Below, piece by piece: positions 45,981-57,467 of a stretch of 64,000 bases of DNA. The notes beneath the pieces are model-generated. The model made no database searches. It was given only the letters and a program-made list of their open reading frames with translations, and was not told the origin of the DNA. The stretch is from Bos javanicus. Its lineage: Eukaryota > Chordata > Mammalia > Artiodactyla > Bovidae. How positions within the stretch are numbered: the stretch's first letter is position 1; every line of letters begins with the position of its first letter. Made by a program: the position numbers and the translations under genes. The stretch is from the NCBI RefSeq assembly GCF_032452875.1, contig NC_083871.1:1835692-1899691 (forward strand), given 5' to 3'.

Positions 45981-46312
45981 AAGCATTATATGGAATATTG
46001 CATTTCTTTGTATATAAAAATAATCACTAATAAATTTTACATTAATAGTTATGTTTCAGAATTAAAAATGGATTAACCATTGCATTAACTAACAAAATAT
46101 TAGCTTTGGGTTTTTTATACTTTTTAAATTACCACACTGTATTATAGCAAAACAATATATATCAAGATAAAATTTATTTTCAGTCTGAAGAAATAGATGC
46201 CAAACTTGTTACCTTTGGGACATTGGGAACTGAATAGAGCTTCTTTTCAAATAGGCAATTTAGTTGATCTATAAAGTAATTATTTAACAGAAAAGAGATT
46301 AATAACTTATGT

Positions 46313-46504
46313 GAAAGTGAAAGTCACTCAGTTATGTTCAATTCTTTGTGACCCCATGGACTATACAGTCCATGGCATTCTCCAGGCCAGAATACTGGAG
46401 TTGGTAGCCTTTCCCTTCTTCAGGGGATCATCCCAAACCAAGGACTGAACCCAGGTCTCCCTCATTGCAGGTGGATTCTTTACCAACTGAACTATCAGGG
46501 AAGC
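46313..46504 (-). mobile_element. Bov-tA SINE with long target duplication
   Basis: Reverse-strand copy: tail GTGAAAGTGAAAGTCACTCAG on the left, A-element, and the tRNA-derived head (GGACTGAACCCAGGTC B-box region, TTTACCAACTGAACTATCAGGGAAGCC) on the right. Left flank 46,288-46,312 and right flank 46,505-46,533 align over their whole length with a few mismatches and a 4-base indel. Confidence 0.88.
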
Positions 46505-46533
46505 CAGAAAATAGATGAATGAATAGCTTATGT

Positions 46534-47115
46534 ATTCAACTAAAATTTAATATCATAATATATGTACATATGATGAAATATGATTATTGCACTAGTATAT
46601 GGATGTCTGATGGTCAAGGAGACAAATTAACAAGCTACTGTGGAAGTTTAAGTACAGCAGCATGTGATTTGATAATAAAACCATGATGTTAAGAACAGAA
46701 AATTAGTTCTGTGTTAGAGAAATAGACGTGAGAATGAGCAGTGCAAAGATAAATAGGGGATGAAGCACAAATGCCAGAATGCCTCTCATTCCATGGTGAT
46801 GATGAATATTTGGATGTGCCATTTTCCAGTAATATTTTTAAAGGACACTTTTGTGGTATAAAAAAAAATGATTAGATGATCTTTGAGTCAAATATGTCAA
46901 TAAGTAAAAATATATCTTCAAAATATTGTGTCAGATTTATTTCTGGCCATTAAGAGAGTGATAAAAATAAGTTATATGATCTGAATAAATTATGGACTTT
47001 AGTTAATATGCTAATATTGGGTCATTAATTGCAAGAAATGTACTGCAGGAATTTGACAGGGAAACTGTGTATGTTGATGGGGAGTAGGGTTATTAAAACA
47101 CTACTATCTGCTCCT
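46534..47115. other. Single-copy AT-rich DNA
   Basis: Nothing recognised. Confidence 0.5.
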
Positions 47116-47488
47116 TTTTGTTGTTCAGTTGCCCACTTATGTCCAACAATTTGTGACCCCATGGACTGCAGCATGAAAGGATTTCCTGTTCTTACTTATC
47201 TCCCTGAGATTGCTAAAACTCATGTCCACTGAATTGAAGATTCCATCCAATCATCTCATCCTCTGTCACCCTCTTCTTTTCCTGCCCTCAATCTTTCCCA
47301 GCATCAGAGTCTTATCCAGTGAGTTGGCTCTTCATATCAGGTAACCAAAATATTGTAGCTTCAGCATCAGTCCTTCAGTGAAAATTCAAGGTTGATTTCC
47401 TTTAGGATTGACTGGTTTGATCTTCATGCTGTTCAATGGACTCTCAAGAGTTTTTGTCCAGCACTGCAGTTCAAAAGCATCAATTCTT

Positions 47489-48335
47489 TTTTTTTTTTAA
47501 CTTTACAATATTGTATTGGTTTCACCATACAATATGAATTTCGCCATATATCTTTTTTTTTTTTTTAACTTTACAATATTGTATTGGTTTCGTCATATAT
47601 CAACATGAATCCATGACAGGTATACATGTGTTCCCCATCCTGAACCCTCCTCCCTCCTTCCTCCCCGTACCATCACTCTGGGTCATCCCAGTGCACCAGC
47701 CCCAAGCATCCAGTATCGTGCATTGAATCTGGACTGCTGACTCGTTTCATATATGATATTATACATGTTTCAATGCCATTCTCCCAAATCATCCCACCCT
47801 CTCCCCCTCCCATAGAGTCCAAAAGACTGTTCTATACATCAGTGTCTCTTTTGCTGTCTCGTATACAGGGTTATTGTTACCATCTTTCTAAATTCCATAT
47901 ATATGCCTTGCTGCTGCTGCTGTTAAGTCTCTTCAGTCGTGTCCGACTCTGTGCGACCCCATAGACAGCAGCCCACCAGGCTTCCTGTCCCTGGGATTCT
48001 CCAGGCAAGAACACTGGAGTGGGTTGACATTTCCTTCTCCAATGCATGAAAGTGAAAGGGAAGTCGCTCAGTCGTGTCTGACTCTAGTGAGCCCATGGAC
48101 TGCAGCCTACCAGGCTTCTCCATCCATGGGATTTTCTAGGCAAAAGTACTGGAGTGGGGTGCCATTGCCTTCTCCGATATATGCATTAGTATACTGTATT
48201 GGTGTTTTTCTTTCTGGCTTACTTCACTCTGTATAATAGGCTCCAGTTTAATCCACCTCATTAGAACTGATTCAAATGCATTCTTTTTAATGGCTGAGTA
48301 ATACTCCATTGTGTATACGTACCAGTTTTCTTATC
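47489..48335 (-). mobile_element. L1-BT LINE 3' end inserted in BovB
   Basis: Reverse-strand L1-BT 3' UTR and ORF2 end (CTTTACAATATTGTATTGG, TGTGTTCCCCATCCTGAACCC, TTTTTAATGGCTGAGTAATACTCC). Inserted in BovB with a 17-bp duplication: caaaagcatcaattctt (47,472-47,488) against caaaagcatcagttctt (48,336-48,352). Its own 3' end is duplicated: the T-run plus CTTTACAATATTGTATTGGT occurs at 47,487-47,520 and again at 47,552-47,590. Hosts a Bov-A2 SINE. Confidence 0.93.
47907..48176 (-). mobile_element. Bov-A2 SINE inside L1-BT
   Basis: Reverse-strand dimer from (GCT)n through CAGTCGTGTCCGACTCTGTGCGACC to GCCATTGCCTTCTCCG. Flanked by the 8-bp duplication atatatgc at 47,899-47,906 and 48,177-48,184; the L1 sequence is continuous if one copy and the SINE are removed. 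The youngest layer of a three-level nest. Confidence 0.94.
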
Positions 48336-49272
48336 CAAAAGCATCAGTTCTTCAGTGCTCAATGCTTCTTATGGTCCAACACTGACATCCATATATGATT
48401 ATTGGAAAAACCAGAGTTTTTAGTATACGGACCTTTGTCAACAAAGCCATGTTTCTGCTTTTTAATATGCTATGTTTGTCATAGCTTTTTTTTTTTTTTT
48501 CCAAAGGAGCAAGCATCTTTTCGTTTCATGGCTGCAATCACCATCCACAGTAATTTTGGAGCCCAATAAAATAAAGTCTGTCAACATTTCCATTTTTTTC
48601 CCCCATCTCTGTTTTACAAAGTGATAGGACCAGATGCCATGATCTTCATTTTTTGAATATTAAGTTTTAAACCAGCTTTTCCCTCCCTTCTTTCACCTTC
48701 ATCAAAAAGCTCTTTAATTCCTCTTCACTTTCTGCTCTAGAATGATGTCATCTGCATATTTGAGGTTATTGATGCTTCTCCTGGCACTCTTGACTCCAGC
48801 TTGTGTTTCATCCAGCCTGGCATTTTGCATGATGTGCTTTGCATATAAATTAAATAAGCAGGGTGATGATATACAGCCTTAACATACTCCTTTCCCAATT
48901 CTGAACCAGTCTATTGCTCCAGGTCTGGTTCTAACTGTTACTTTTGATTTGCATACAAGTTTCTCAGGAGGCAAGGTAAGGTGGTCTGGTATTTCCATCT
49001 CTTTAAGAATTTCCACAATGTGTTGTGATCCACACAGACAAAGATTTAGAGTAGTCAATGAAGCAAAAGTAGATGTTCTTTTGGAGTTCTCTTGCTTTTC
49101 CTATGATCTTATGATCCAACAGATGTTGGCAGTTTGATATCTGGTTCCTCTGCCTTTTCTAAATCCAACTTGTACATCTGGAATTTCTCAGTTCATATAC
49201 TGTTGAAGCCTAGTTTGAAGGATTTTGAGCATAACATTACTAGTATGTGAAATGAGTGCAATTGTGCAGTAG

Positions 49273-49987
49273 CCTTTCAGACAAATACTTTGCTGACAGT
49301 GTATATCAAATATGTTTACAACATATTCTGTAATAAATTGTACATACATGAATGCCTGTGTATATATGTGTATGTGTACAAATATGTATTAATATATCAC
49401 AAGGAATCATAATATCACCATTGCTAGCAGTATTAGCAGTAAATAAGTTCATTCAAAGTAGTTGTAATTAGCAAAAGGCTAGGTTAGTGTACAAATCAAT
49501 CATTCCAGGGCATATAAATTACTGTCTAAGACCTGGTATGACATTGACTTGCTCTGTGAATTTTTGGTCAAAAATAACTTATGTAGACTCAGCAACTATG
49601 TCTATCAAGTGAGAGCAATTTATTTTACCTACTTCTGTGCCATTTAAGTATGAAGTTGACTGAGGAGGAAAGATTGAATGCAAGGCCTTACATGACAGCA
49701 ATAACAAAGGAGTTTCTTGTTACATTTTATAATATGTTTTTTTGTTGTTGTTGTTGTTGTTGTTTCCGCTACACACTTAGAATCAAGGAATGTGGTTGAT
49801 AAGATAAAACTTTTGAGGCCATAGACTAGAATACTAAAACTTCCAAAACTCAGAATTAAAGTAACTCCTCAGAAATAGTCTTGATATCATAATAAATTTC
49901 CTCCATTTTCCAAAGAATAAGTAGAAAAACTGGATCCCAAATACCATGAACACTGGTGTTTAATGTCAGTTTTTGCCAAACTATTTA
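49273..49987. other. Single-copy DNA with (TTG)n
   Basis: No gene recognised; a (TTG)n microsatellite at 49,738-49,766. Confidence 0.55.
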
Positions 49988-51033
49988 TTTTTTTTTCTAA
50001 TTTTATTTTATTTTTAAACTTTACATAATTATATTAGTTTTGCCAAATATCAAAATGAATCCACCACAGGTATACATGTGTTCCCCATCCCGAACCCTCC
50101 TCCCTCCTCCCTCCCCATACCATCCCTCTGGGCCGTCCCAGTGTACCAGCCCCAAGCATCCAGCATCGTGCATCGAACCTGGACTGGCAACTCGTTTCCT
50201 ACATGATATTTTACATGTTTCAATGCCACTCTCCCAAATCTTCCCACCCTCTCCCTCTCCCACAGAGTCCATAAGACTGTTCTATACATCAGTGTCTCTT
50301 TTGCTGTCTCGTACACCGGGTTATTGTTACCATCTTTCTAAATTCCATATATATGCGTTAGTATACTGTATTTATGTTTTTCCTTCTGGCTTACTTCACT
50401 CTGTGTAATAGGCTCCAGTTTCATCCACCTCATTAGAACTGATTCAAATGTATTCTTTTTAATGGCTGAGTAATACTCCATTGTGTATATGTACCACTGC
50501 TTTCTTATCCATTCATCTGCTGATGGACATCTAGGTTGCTTCCATGTCCTGGCTATTATAAACAGTGCTGCGATGAACATTGGGGTACACGTGTCTCTTT
50601 CCCTTCTGGTTTCCTCAGTGTGTATGCCCAGCAGTGGGATTGCTGGATCATAAGGCAGTTCTATTTCCAGTTTTTTAAGGAATCTCCACGCTGTTCTCCA
50701 TAGTGGCTGTACTAGTTTGCATTCCCACCAACAGTGTAAGAGGGTTCCCTTTTCTCCACACCCTCTCCAGCATTTATTATTTGTAGACTTTTGGATCGCA
50801 GCCATTCTGACTGGTGTGAAATGGTACCTCATAGTGGTTTTGATTTGCATTTCTCTGATAATGAGTGATGTTGAGCATCTTTTCATGTGTTTGTTAGCCA
50901 TCTGTATGTCTTCTTTGGAGAAATGTCTATTTAGTTCTTTGGCCCATTTTTTGATTGGGTCGTTTATTTTTCTGGAGTTGAGCTGTAGGAGTTGCTTGTA
51001 TATTTTTGAGATTAGTTGTTTGTCGGTTGCTTA
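49988..51033 (-). mobile_element. L1-BT LINE 3' end, young
   Basis: Reverse-strand, about 1.05 kb: 3' UTR (TAAACTTTACATAATTATATTAG) and the end of ORF2. Very similar over its whole length to 58,867-59,910. 5' truncation at about 51,033, where TTGTTTGTCGGTTGCTT stops. Target duplication not clear. Confidence 0.93.
50338..50901 (-). pseudogene. L1 ORF2 C-terminus
   Basis: 187-codon frame representing the C-terminal part of L1 ORF2p: KKCSTSLIIREMQIKTT-type block, then the cysteine-rich motif CWRGCGEKGTLLHCWWEC (CX3CX7HX4C, residues 44-61) and the tail IYTMEYYSAIKKN. The motif is thought to help RNA binding in L1. No endonuclease or RT is present, so it is a truncated dead copy, although the frame is open. 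Confidence 0.9.
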
Positions 51034-51168
51034 TATTAGAGGAGAAACAGCCACAAAGGAATGCAAGAAAAGTTTACAGCGGGATATTTTGCTCTAACAC
51101 AGAGCAACATTTATCACTGTTAGGCAGTGAGTCAATGATCTTGCTTAGTTCTTTGTCAAAGAATAATT

Positions 51169-51362
51169 GTTGTTGCTGTTCAGTCACTAACTCTCTGTGA
51201 TACCTGTTTACCAAGTTCCCCTGTCCATGTGATTTCCGAGGCAAGAATACTGGAGTGGGTTTCCATTTCCTTCTCCAGGGGATCTTCCTGATTGAGAGAT
51301 TGAACCTATTTCTCCCATTTGGCAGGCAGATTCGTTACCACTGAGCTACCAGGGAAGCCCCT
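51169..51362 (-). mobile_element. Bov-tA SINE with perfect target duplication
   Basis: Reverse-strand copy from GTTGTTGCTGTTCAGTCAC to the head CCACTGAGCTACCAGGGAAGCCCC. Flanks aaagaataatt at 51,158-51,168 and 51,363-51,373 are identical. Confidence 0.95.
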
Positions 51363-51373
51363 AAAGAATAATT

Positions 51374-52182
51374 AAAAACATTCCAATTTGAAAGCATACC
51401 TGTTCCATAACTTCAGTTATCTGACTTTTCCGCCTGCTTTATGTAGTACCTTAAAGCTATATTTAATAACGGTGAAAGTCCCTGACACTAATTATGCTTT
51501 TTAAATCATGAACAGTCTTCTAAGTGACTTTGGTGTCAATCAGGAAGCCAGCTTAAGAATTAGTTTATATTATTACATATTTATAATAATGGTGCAACCT
51601 TATAGAGAGACATTTTACTTTGTCAGGCGTATCTGTCATATAGGATTATTACAATGAAAAAGTGGGACAGATATTTTTAGATGAAGTTGACACTGCTAAG
51701 TAAATCAGCTCAGGATATGTTATTTGATAAGCGCACACTGTCTGTTCTGATTACCCAAGCTGTTTTAGTGCACTTTAATATTCTGGTAAATTCAATAATA
51801 GGAAAAAGGAGATTGGCTTATCTTACTTTGGATTTCAGAAAAAAAAAGTTATTATAATTGGATTCAAATGAAAATATCTAACACATTACAGATAATACTG
51901 AATTTTTTTCATTCATAATAGTTTAAAATAATCTATCTAAGCCTGGCAATTTTTTTTAATATTTTATAAGAAGTTATCTTATTTTATAATCAATTAAAAA
52001 CATTTAGATGAATAATTTCATGTCAATAGAGAAGGGTTATCAATATCTATCAAAATAATTTTAGATATGAGAAAACAGATTGAAAAGGGGTAATTTCAGT
52101 ACAGGAACAGCTGAAACCTGAGTTTTTGTAGAGGGCGAACCCAAATAAATGTAGCTCAGTAGGTGGACAGCAGGAAGGCACA
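51374..52182. other. Single-copy AT-rich DNA
   Basis: Nothing recognised. Confidence 0.5.
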
Positions 52183-52222
52183 AGGCAAGAATATTGGAGT
52201 GGTTTGCCATTTCCTTGATCTC
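52183..52222 (-). repeat. Short Bov-tA remnant
   Basis: About 40 bp (GGCAAGAATATTGGAGTGG, TTTGCCATTTCCTT) matching the reverse complement of the middle of Bov-tA; both ends are missing. Confidence 0.7.
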
Positions 52223-52654
52223 CTCAGCAGGAAGGGCTATAGAGGAAGTTTTCAAGGATTCACTGAAAGTACTGAAATCCCACACCCCACCCTACTCCCA
52301 CCCTCTACTCCCTGAAGCCAGATATTGCCACCAAGTCTCTAACATAAAAATGGAGGTTTACATTCTGAACAGGTTTTACCTTTCACTTTCAATTTTTTAA
52401 TCATGTCAAAGTAAAAATCAATAAGACACAGAGATAGAAATTCAATTTTAATTTTCCAGATTTTCTCAAAGCTATTTACTAGTATATCTGCCCCTCTTGA
52501 AATGTAATATTATCCTCAAAGTATATTATTTTCATGTACACTAGACTTGCATCTCTGTTAGCTCTTATTTTGATTTTCTCTGAAATATCTGTTTTTTCCA
52601 CATATTTTTTTGTTCCAATGATAAAGCATTTTAATGCTATAAATCAAAATGGAT

Positions 52655-53533
52655 TTTATTTTATTTTACTTTTTTATTTATTATTTTTTTATTTTATTTT
52701 ATTTTATTACTTTACAATATTGTATTGGTTTTGCCATACATCAGCATGCATCCACACGGGTGTGCACGTGTTCCCCATTCTGAACCCCCATCCCACCTCC
52801 CTACCCATACCATCCTTCTGGGTCATCCCAGTGCACCAGCCCCAAGCTTCCATCCTGTATCAAACCTGGACTGGTGATCGTTTCTTATATGATATTGTTC
52901 ATGTTTTAATGCCATTCTCCCAAATCATCCCCCCACCCTCTCCCACAGAGTCCAAAAGACGGTTCTATACATCTGTGTCTCTTTTGCTGTCTCGCATACA
53001 GGGTTGTCGTTCCCATCTTTCTAAATTCCATATATATGTGTTAGTATACTGTATTGGTGTTTTTCTTTCTGGCTTACTTCACTCTGTATAATAGGCTCCA
53101 TTTCATCCACCTCATTAGAACTGATTCAAATGTATTCTTTTTAATGGCTGAGTAATACTCCATTGTGTATATGTACCACAGCTTTCTTATCCATTCATCT
53201 GCTGATGGACATCTAGGTTGCTTGCATGTCCTGGCTATTAGAAACAGTGCTGCAATGAACATTGGGGTACATGTGTCTCCATCAATTCTGGTTTCCTCAG
53301 TGTGTATGCCCAGCAGTGGGGTTGCTGGGTCATATGCCAGTTCTATTTCCAGTTTTTTAAGGAATCTCCACACTGTTCTCCATAGTGGCTGTACTAGTTT
53401 GCATCCCCACCAACAGTGTAAGAGGGTTCCCTTTTCTCCACATCATCTCCAGCATTTATTGCTTGTAGACTTTTGGATCACAGCCATTCTGACTGGCATG
53501 AAATGGTACCTCATTGTGGTTTTGATTTGCATG
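52655..53533 (-). mobile_element. L1-BT LINE 3' end, older subfamily
   Basis: Reverse-strand; T/TTTTA-rich tail (52,655-52,715), then CTTTACAATATTGTATTGG (shared with the 47.5-kb copy rather than with 50.0 or 58.9 kb), 3' UTR and ORF2 end up to GTTTTGATTTGCAT. The reverse frame 53,074-53,373 (99 codons) holds WRFLKKLEIELAYDPATPLL and IYTMEYYSAIKKN of ORF2p. Confidence 0.92.
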
Positions 53534-53714
53534 AAATGCATTTTAAATAACTTATGTACTCTCATTTTCACTAATCTCTTCCAGACCAAATAGGTACTTG
53601 GGGACCTACTGTATATTTATGCTGTTAATACTATATATACACTGTATACAATTAAGCATATCAGTATATGTAAAGTTTATTGAGGTACTCTATAAAGGAC
53701 ATAAATAGTAGAGA

Positions 53715-55052
53715 CTTCGCAGATGCTGAAGTGATCAAAAAGTGATGGAAAGGATATATGGAAGAACTGCACTAAAAAATCCAGATGAACCAGATTACTA
53801 CTAGAGGGTGGTGAGCCACCCAGAACCAGACATTCTGGAGAGTGAAGTCAAGTGGGCCTTTGGAAGCACTACTGTTAATAAAGCTAGTGGATGAGACAGA
53901 ATTTCAGTAGAACTATTCAAAACTCTAAAGGATGATGCCATCAAGGTCCTACCTTCAAAATGTTAACAAATCTGGAAGACCTAGCAGTGGCCACAGGACT
54001 GGAAAAGATCAGTCCTCATCCAAATTCCCAAGAAGGGTAGTACTAAAGAATATACTAGCCATCAGAAAATTGCACTCATCTCCCATGCTAGTACGGTCAT
54101 GCTTAAAATCTTGCATGCTAGGCTTTAGCATTATGTGAACCAAGAACCTCCAGATATCCAAGTTGGGTTTAGAAAAGGAAGAGGAGCCAGAGATTAAATT
54201 GCCAACATTTGGTGGATCATAGAGAAAGCTAGGGAATTCCAAAAAACACCTACCTCTGTTTCATCCACTATGCCAAAGCTTTTGACTATGTGGATCATAA
54301 TAAACTGTGGAAAACTCTTAAAGATATGGGAATACTAGACCATATTACCTGTCTCATGAGAAGCCTGTATGCGGGTCAAGAAACAACAGTTAAACCTCTG
54401 TATGGAACAGCTAACTGGTTCAAGATTGAGAAAGGAATACTACAGGACTGTCTTCTGTCACCCTGTTTGTTTAATCTATATGATGCGCACATCATGTGAC
54501 CTGCTGGGCTGGATGAGTTACAAGCTGGAATCAAGATAGGCAGGAGAAACATCAACAACTTCAGATAAGTGTTTGATACCACTTTAATGGCAGAAAGAAA
54601 AGAGGAACTAAAGAGCCTCTTGATGAGGGTGAAGGAGGACAGTGAAAGAGCCTGCTTAAAACTAAATCTTAAACATGCTTAAAACTAAATCTTAAACAAG
54701 CTATGACAAACCTAGATGATGTGTTGAACAGCAAAGACATCATTGTGCTGACAGAAGTCCATAGAGTCAAGGCTATGGTCTTCCCAGTGGTCACATATGG
54801 TTGTGAGAGCTGGACAGTAAAAAGGCTGAACCTTAAGGGATTGATACCTCCAAAGTGTGGTGCTGGAGAAGACTCCTGAGGGTCCCTTGGACAGCATGGA
54901 GATCAAATCAGTGGAAATCAACCCTGAATACTCTTTGAAAGGACTGATGCTGAAGCTGAAACTCCAGTATTTTGGCCATCGGATGTGAACAGCTGACTCA
55001 CTGGAAAAGTCCCTGATGCTGGGGAAGATTGAGGGAAGAAGGAGAAGAGGGT
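53715..55052 (+). mobile_element. BovB LINE, diverged, 3' truncated
   Basis: Begins upstream of the RT (AGTGATCAAAAAGTGATGG; VKWAFGSTTVNKASG-like), covers RT with DHNKLWKTLKDMGILDHITCLMRSLYAGQETT (frame 54,290-54,499) and KGILQDCLLSPCLF, and stops at GAAGGAGAAGAGGGTGAAG without the terminal repeats. The DYTKAFD motif A reads HYAKAFD-like. A 25-bp direct repeat of CTTAAAACTAAATCTTAAAC lies at 54,655-54,695. Confidence 0.88.
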
Positions 55053-55239
55053 GAAGCCTGCTCATTTTATCTAGGTTTTCAAATATATTAGCATTCAATT
55101 CTTGATAATATTGCTCTGCTCTTGTTGCTCGTCTCTGTTAGAAATTATCTCATTTTCTGTGTGCATCTCTTTCCTTCTCCCCTCCTTTTTTCTTTTTCTT
55201 TTTTCTTTCCATGACCAGTTTTAACAGTACCAAAAATAA

Positions 55240-55605
55240 CCTACTAATACAAGCAACAACATGGATAAATCTTAAAATCTATGTTAAGTAATAGAAGCCA
55301 GACCCAATAAAGTATATACTCTGTGATGCCATTTGTATAGAATTTTAGAAAATTCCAACAAAGGTATACTGACTAAAAGCAGATTGGTGGTTGGGGTCAG
55401 TTCTACAGAAGTGATGGACAGTAAAGGGTCAAGGAGCATCTTTGGGATGATGGAAATGTTCTGCATCTTACTTTTTGACAAGAGGTTAATGCATGTATAT
55501 TTTTTTAAAGATGTGTTAAGTGTTGCAGTCTAAATGGATTTGTACTGTATTGGTTTGTAGTGTATAAATCATAACCCATTAAAATTGATTAAAAAAAATA
55601 ACTCC
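55240..55605 (+). repeat. Old L1 3' UTR
   Basis: AGCAACAACATGGATAAATCTTAAAA, GTAATAGAAGCCAGACCCAATAAAGTATATACT, CATTTGTATAGAATTTTAGAAAA and TGGTGGTTGGGG follow the L1MA/L1M-type 3' UTR in order. Decayed. Confidence 0.78.
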
Positions 55606-56039
55606 ATTATATTCTAATCCCTTTACTGGTACTGAGAAGCCTGATATTAATACAATTCTCTTTCCTTTGTTGATAATCCATTTTTTCTCTATGGTGATTC
55701 AATACTTTTCTCTTTTTCCCATGCAATTATTACATTTTGTTATAGTATGTTGACTTTTGGTTTCTTTTCTTCTCACACTTTAGCACGCCATAGAGTTTTT
55801 CAATTTGAATGTTTTAATTTTTCTTTATTTCAAAAAAAGTTTAGCTTCACGATCTATTTGAATATTTCCCATTCCTTGATTTTCTTTTCTTTCTTTCTTT
55901 CTTTTAAAACACTTTTACTATGAAGGATTTGGCTAACTGGCAATTGGAGTCTTGCAATACTACTTCTATAAATGGTATTTTCTATTTATTTGTCCTTTTA
56001 TGCTTTTAGGAGAATTTGCAGTGTGATTTTCTAATATTC
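55606..56039. other. Single-copy AT/CT-rich DNA
   Basis: CTTT-rich tract at 55,880-55,905; otherwise nothing recognised. Confidence 0.5.
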
Positions 56040-56643
56040 TTGACCTGCATACAGATTTCTCAAGAGGCAGGTCATGTGGTCTGGTATTCCCATCTCTTTA
56101 AGAATTTTCCACAGTTTGTTGTGATCCACACAGTCAAAGGCTTTGCCATAGTCAATGAAGCAGAAGTAGATATTTTTCTGGAATTCTCTTGCTTTTTCTA
56201 TGATCCAACTTAATCTCTGTTTCCTCTGCCTTTTCTAAATCCAACTTGAACATCTCAAAGTTCTTGGTTTATGTACAGTTGAAGCCTAGCTTGGATAATT
56301 TTAAGCATTAGTTTACCAGTGAATGAGATTAGTGCAATTGTGTGGTATTTGAACAGTCTTTGGCATTGCCTTTCTTTGGGATTAGAATGAAAACTCCTTT
56401 TCCAGTCCTGTGGCCACTGCTGAGTTTTCCCAATTTGCTGGCATATTGAATGTAGCATTTTAACAGCATCATCTTTGAGGATTTGAAATAGCTCAGCTGG
56501 AATTCCATCATTTCCACTAGCTTTGTTTGTAGTGATGGTTCCTAAGGCCCACTTTACTTCACACTTCAGGATGTCTGGCTCTAGGTGAGTGATCACATGA
56601 TCATGTCTATCTGAGTCATGAAGATCTGTTTCATATAGTTCTG
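56040..56643 (-). mobile_element. BovB LINE, RT N-terminal region
   Basis: Reverse-strand internal piece with neither end: from TGACCTGCATACAGATTTCTC (after motif A) back to GAGTGATCACATGATCATG. A reverse frame 56,255-56,596 (113 codons) holds EVKWALGTITTNKASGNDGIPAELFQILKDDAVKML and QQWPQDWKR, the block just upstream of and into the RT. The L1 tail follows directly. Confidence 0.9.
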
Positions 56644-56888
56644 TTTGGGATTAGCACATACACACTCCTATATATAAAATAAATAAGAGGGACCTGTTGT
56701 ATAGCCCAGAAAACTATACTTAATATCTTTTGGTAAACCATAATGGAGAAGAATGTAAAAAAATAATATATATATATATATATATTGTATATACATGTGT
56801 ATATATATATATATATGAAACAATCATTTTGCTATACAGCTGATACTAACAAAATATTGTAAATCAACTATATTTAAACAAAAATTTA
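56644..56888 (+). mobile_element. L1 LINE 3' end with TA microsatellite
   Basis: TTTGGGATTAGCACATACACAC, AGAGGGACCTGTTGTATAGCCC, TAATGGAGAAGAATG, then (TA)n at 56,765-56,815 and TGTAAATCAACTATATTTAAAC: the artiodactyl L1 3' UTR in full order, with the TA stretch expanded. Confidence 0.87.
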
Positions 56889-57329
56889 AGAGTAAAAATG
56901 AAAACAAGAAAAAATTCAGTCTAAATATTTATCTGTGCAATAATATAGCTTTTGAAAATTGTTCTCATATACAATACTATATACAAACATTTGTCTAACA
57001 TCATGATCTTATCTTCTTAACATGCATTTTGATAAATAAACAAAATTGTTTAAATATCTTGTCATTTTTTTTGTACAACAAACTGTAAACTACGTCCTTT
57101 ATTTTTAAACTATATTCCTACAAGTAGAGTAAGTCATTTTCAAATGTTTAAGTCATACTGCACATTTCCACATTTCTCTCAGATTATGTGTCCATTTATA
57201 TATTGTGTTATATCAGCAGTCTTGTTAGTAGAGTGTTAATGGAAAGCTGTGATAAAGAACACTGAGCAGCTCCTGATTAACTGCAAACAGATATCACTCT
57301 TTAGAATTCAACTTTCCCTTTAACGTTTT
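56889..57329. other. Single-copy AT-rich DNA
   Basis: Nothing recognised. Confidence 0.5.
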
Positions 57330-57467
57330 CAGTTCAGTTGTTCAGCCTACAGAATGCCAGGCTTCCCTGTCCATCACCAACTCCTGGATCTTGCTCAAAC
57401 TCACCACCATCGATTTGGTGATGCCATTCAACCATTTCATCCTCTGTTGTCCCCTTCTCCTGCTTTC
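57330..57467 (-). mobile_element. Short BovB LINE 3' end
   Basis: Reverse-strand terminal piece of about 140 bp (CAGTTCAGTTGTTCAG, GCCAGGCTTCCCTGTCCATCACC, CCCCTTCTCC) with a deletion of the CATGTCTGACTCTTTG block. Confidence 0.85.

Larger units (their letters stand above)
47116..49272 (-). mobile_element. BovB LINE, diverged, host of nested L1 and SINE
   Basis: Pieces 47,116-47,488 (3' end, TTGTTGTTCAGTTGCCC variant) and 48,353-49,272 (RT C-terminal region to beyond motif A) are one reverse-strand BovB split by an L1. The second piece still shows the reverse complements of the YADD-region, LNAxxTSEFC-like, DHNKLW and RKGRGTR blocks. Diverged, with many stops. Confidence 0.9.

Noticed and set aside
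49988..51050. Target-site duplication for the 50-kb L1-BT
   Set aside because: Flanks (CTATTTATTT on the left, ATATTAGAGG on the right) do not match well enough to claim one.
52534..53091. 185-codon plus-strand frame
   Set aside because: Antisense of an L1-BT 3' UTR with T-rich tail; repeated at 50,040-50,408 and 58,921-59,289.
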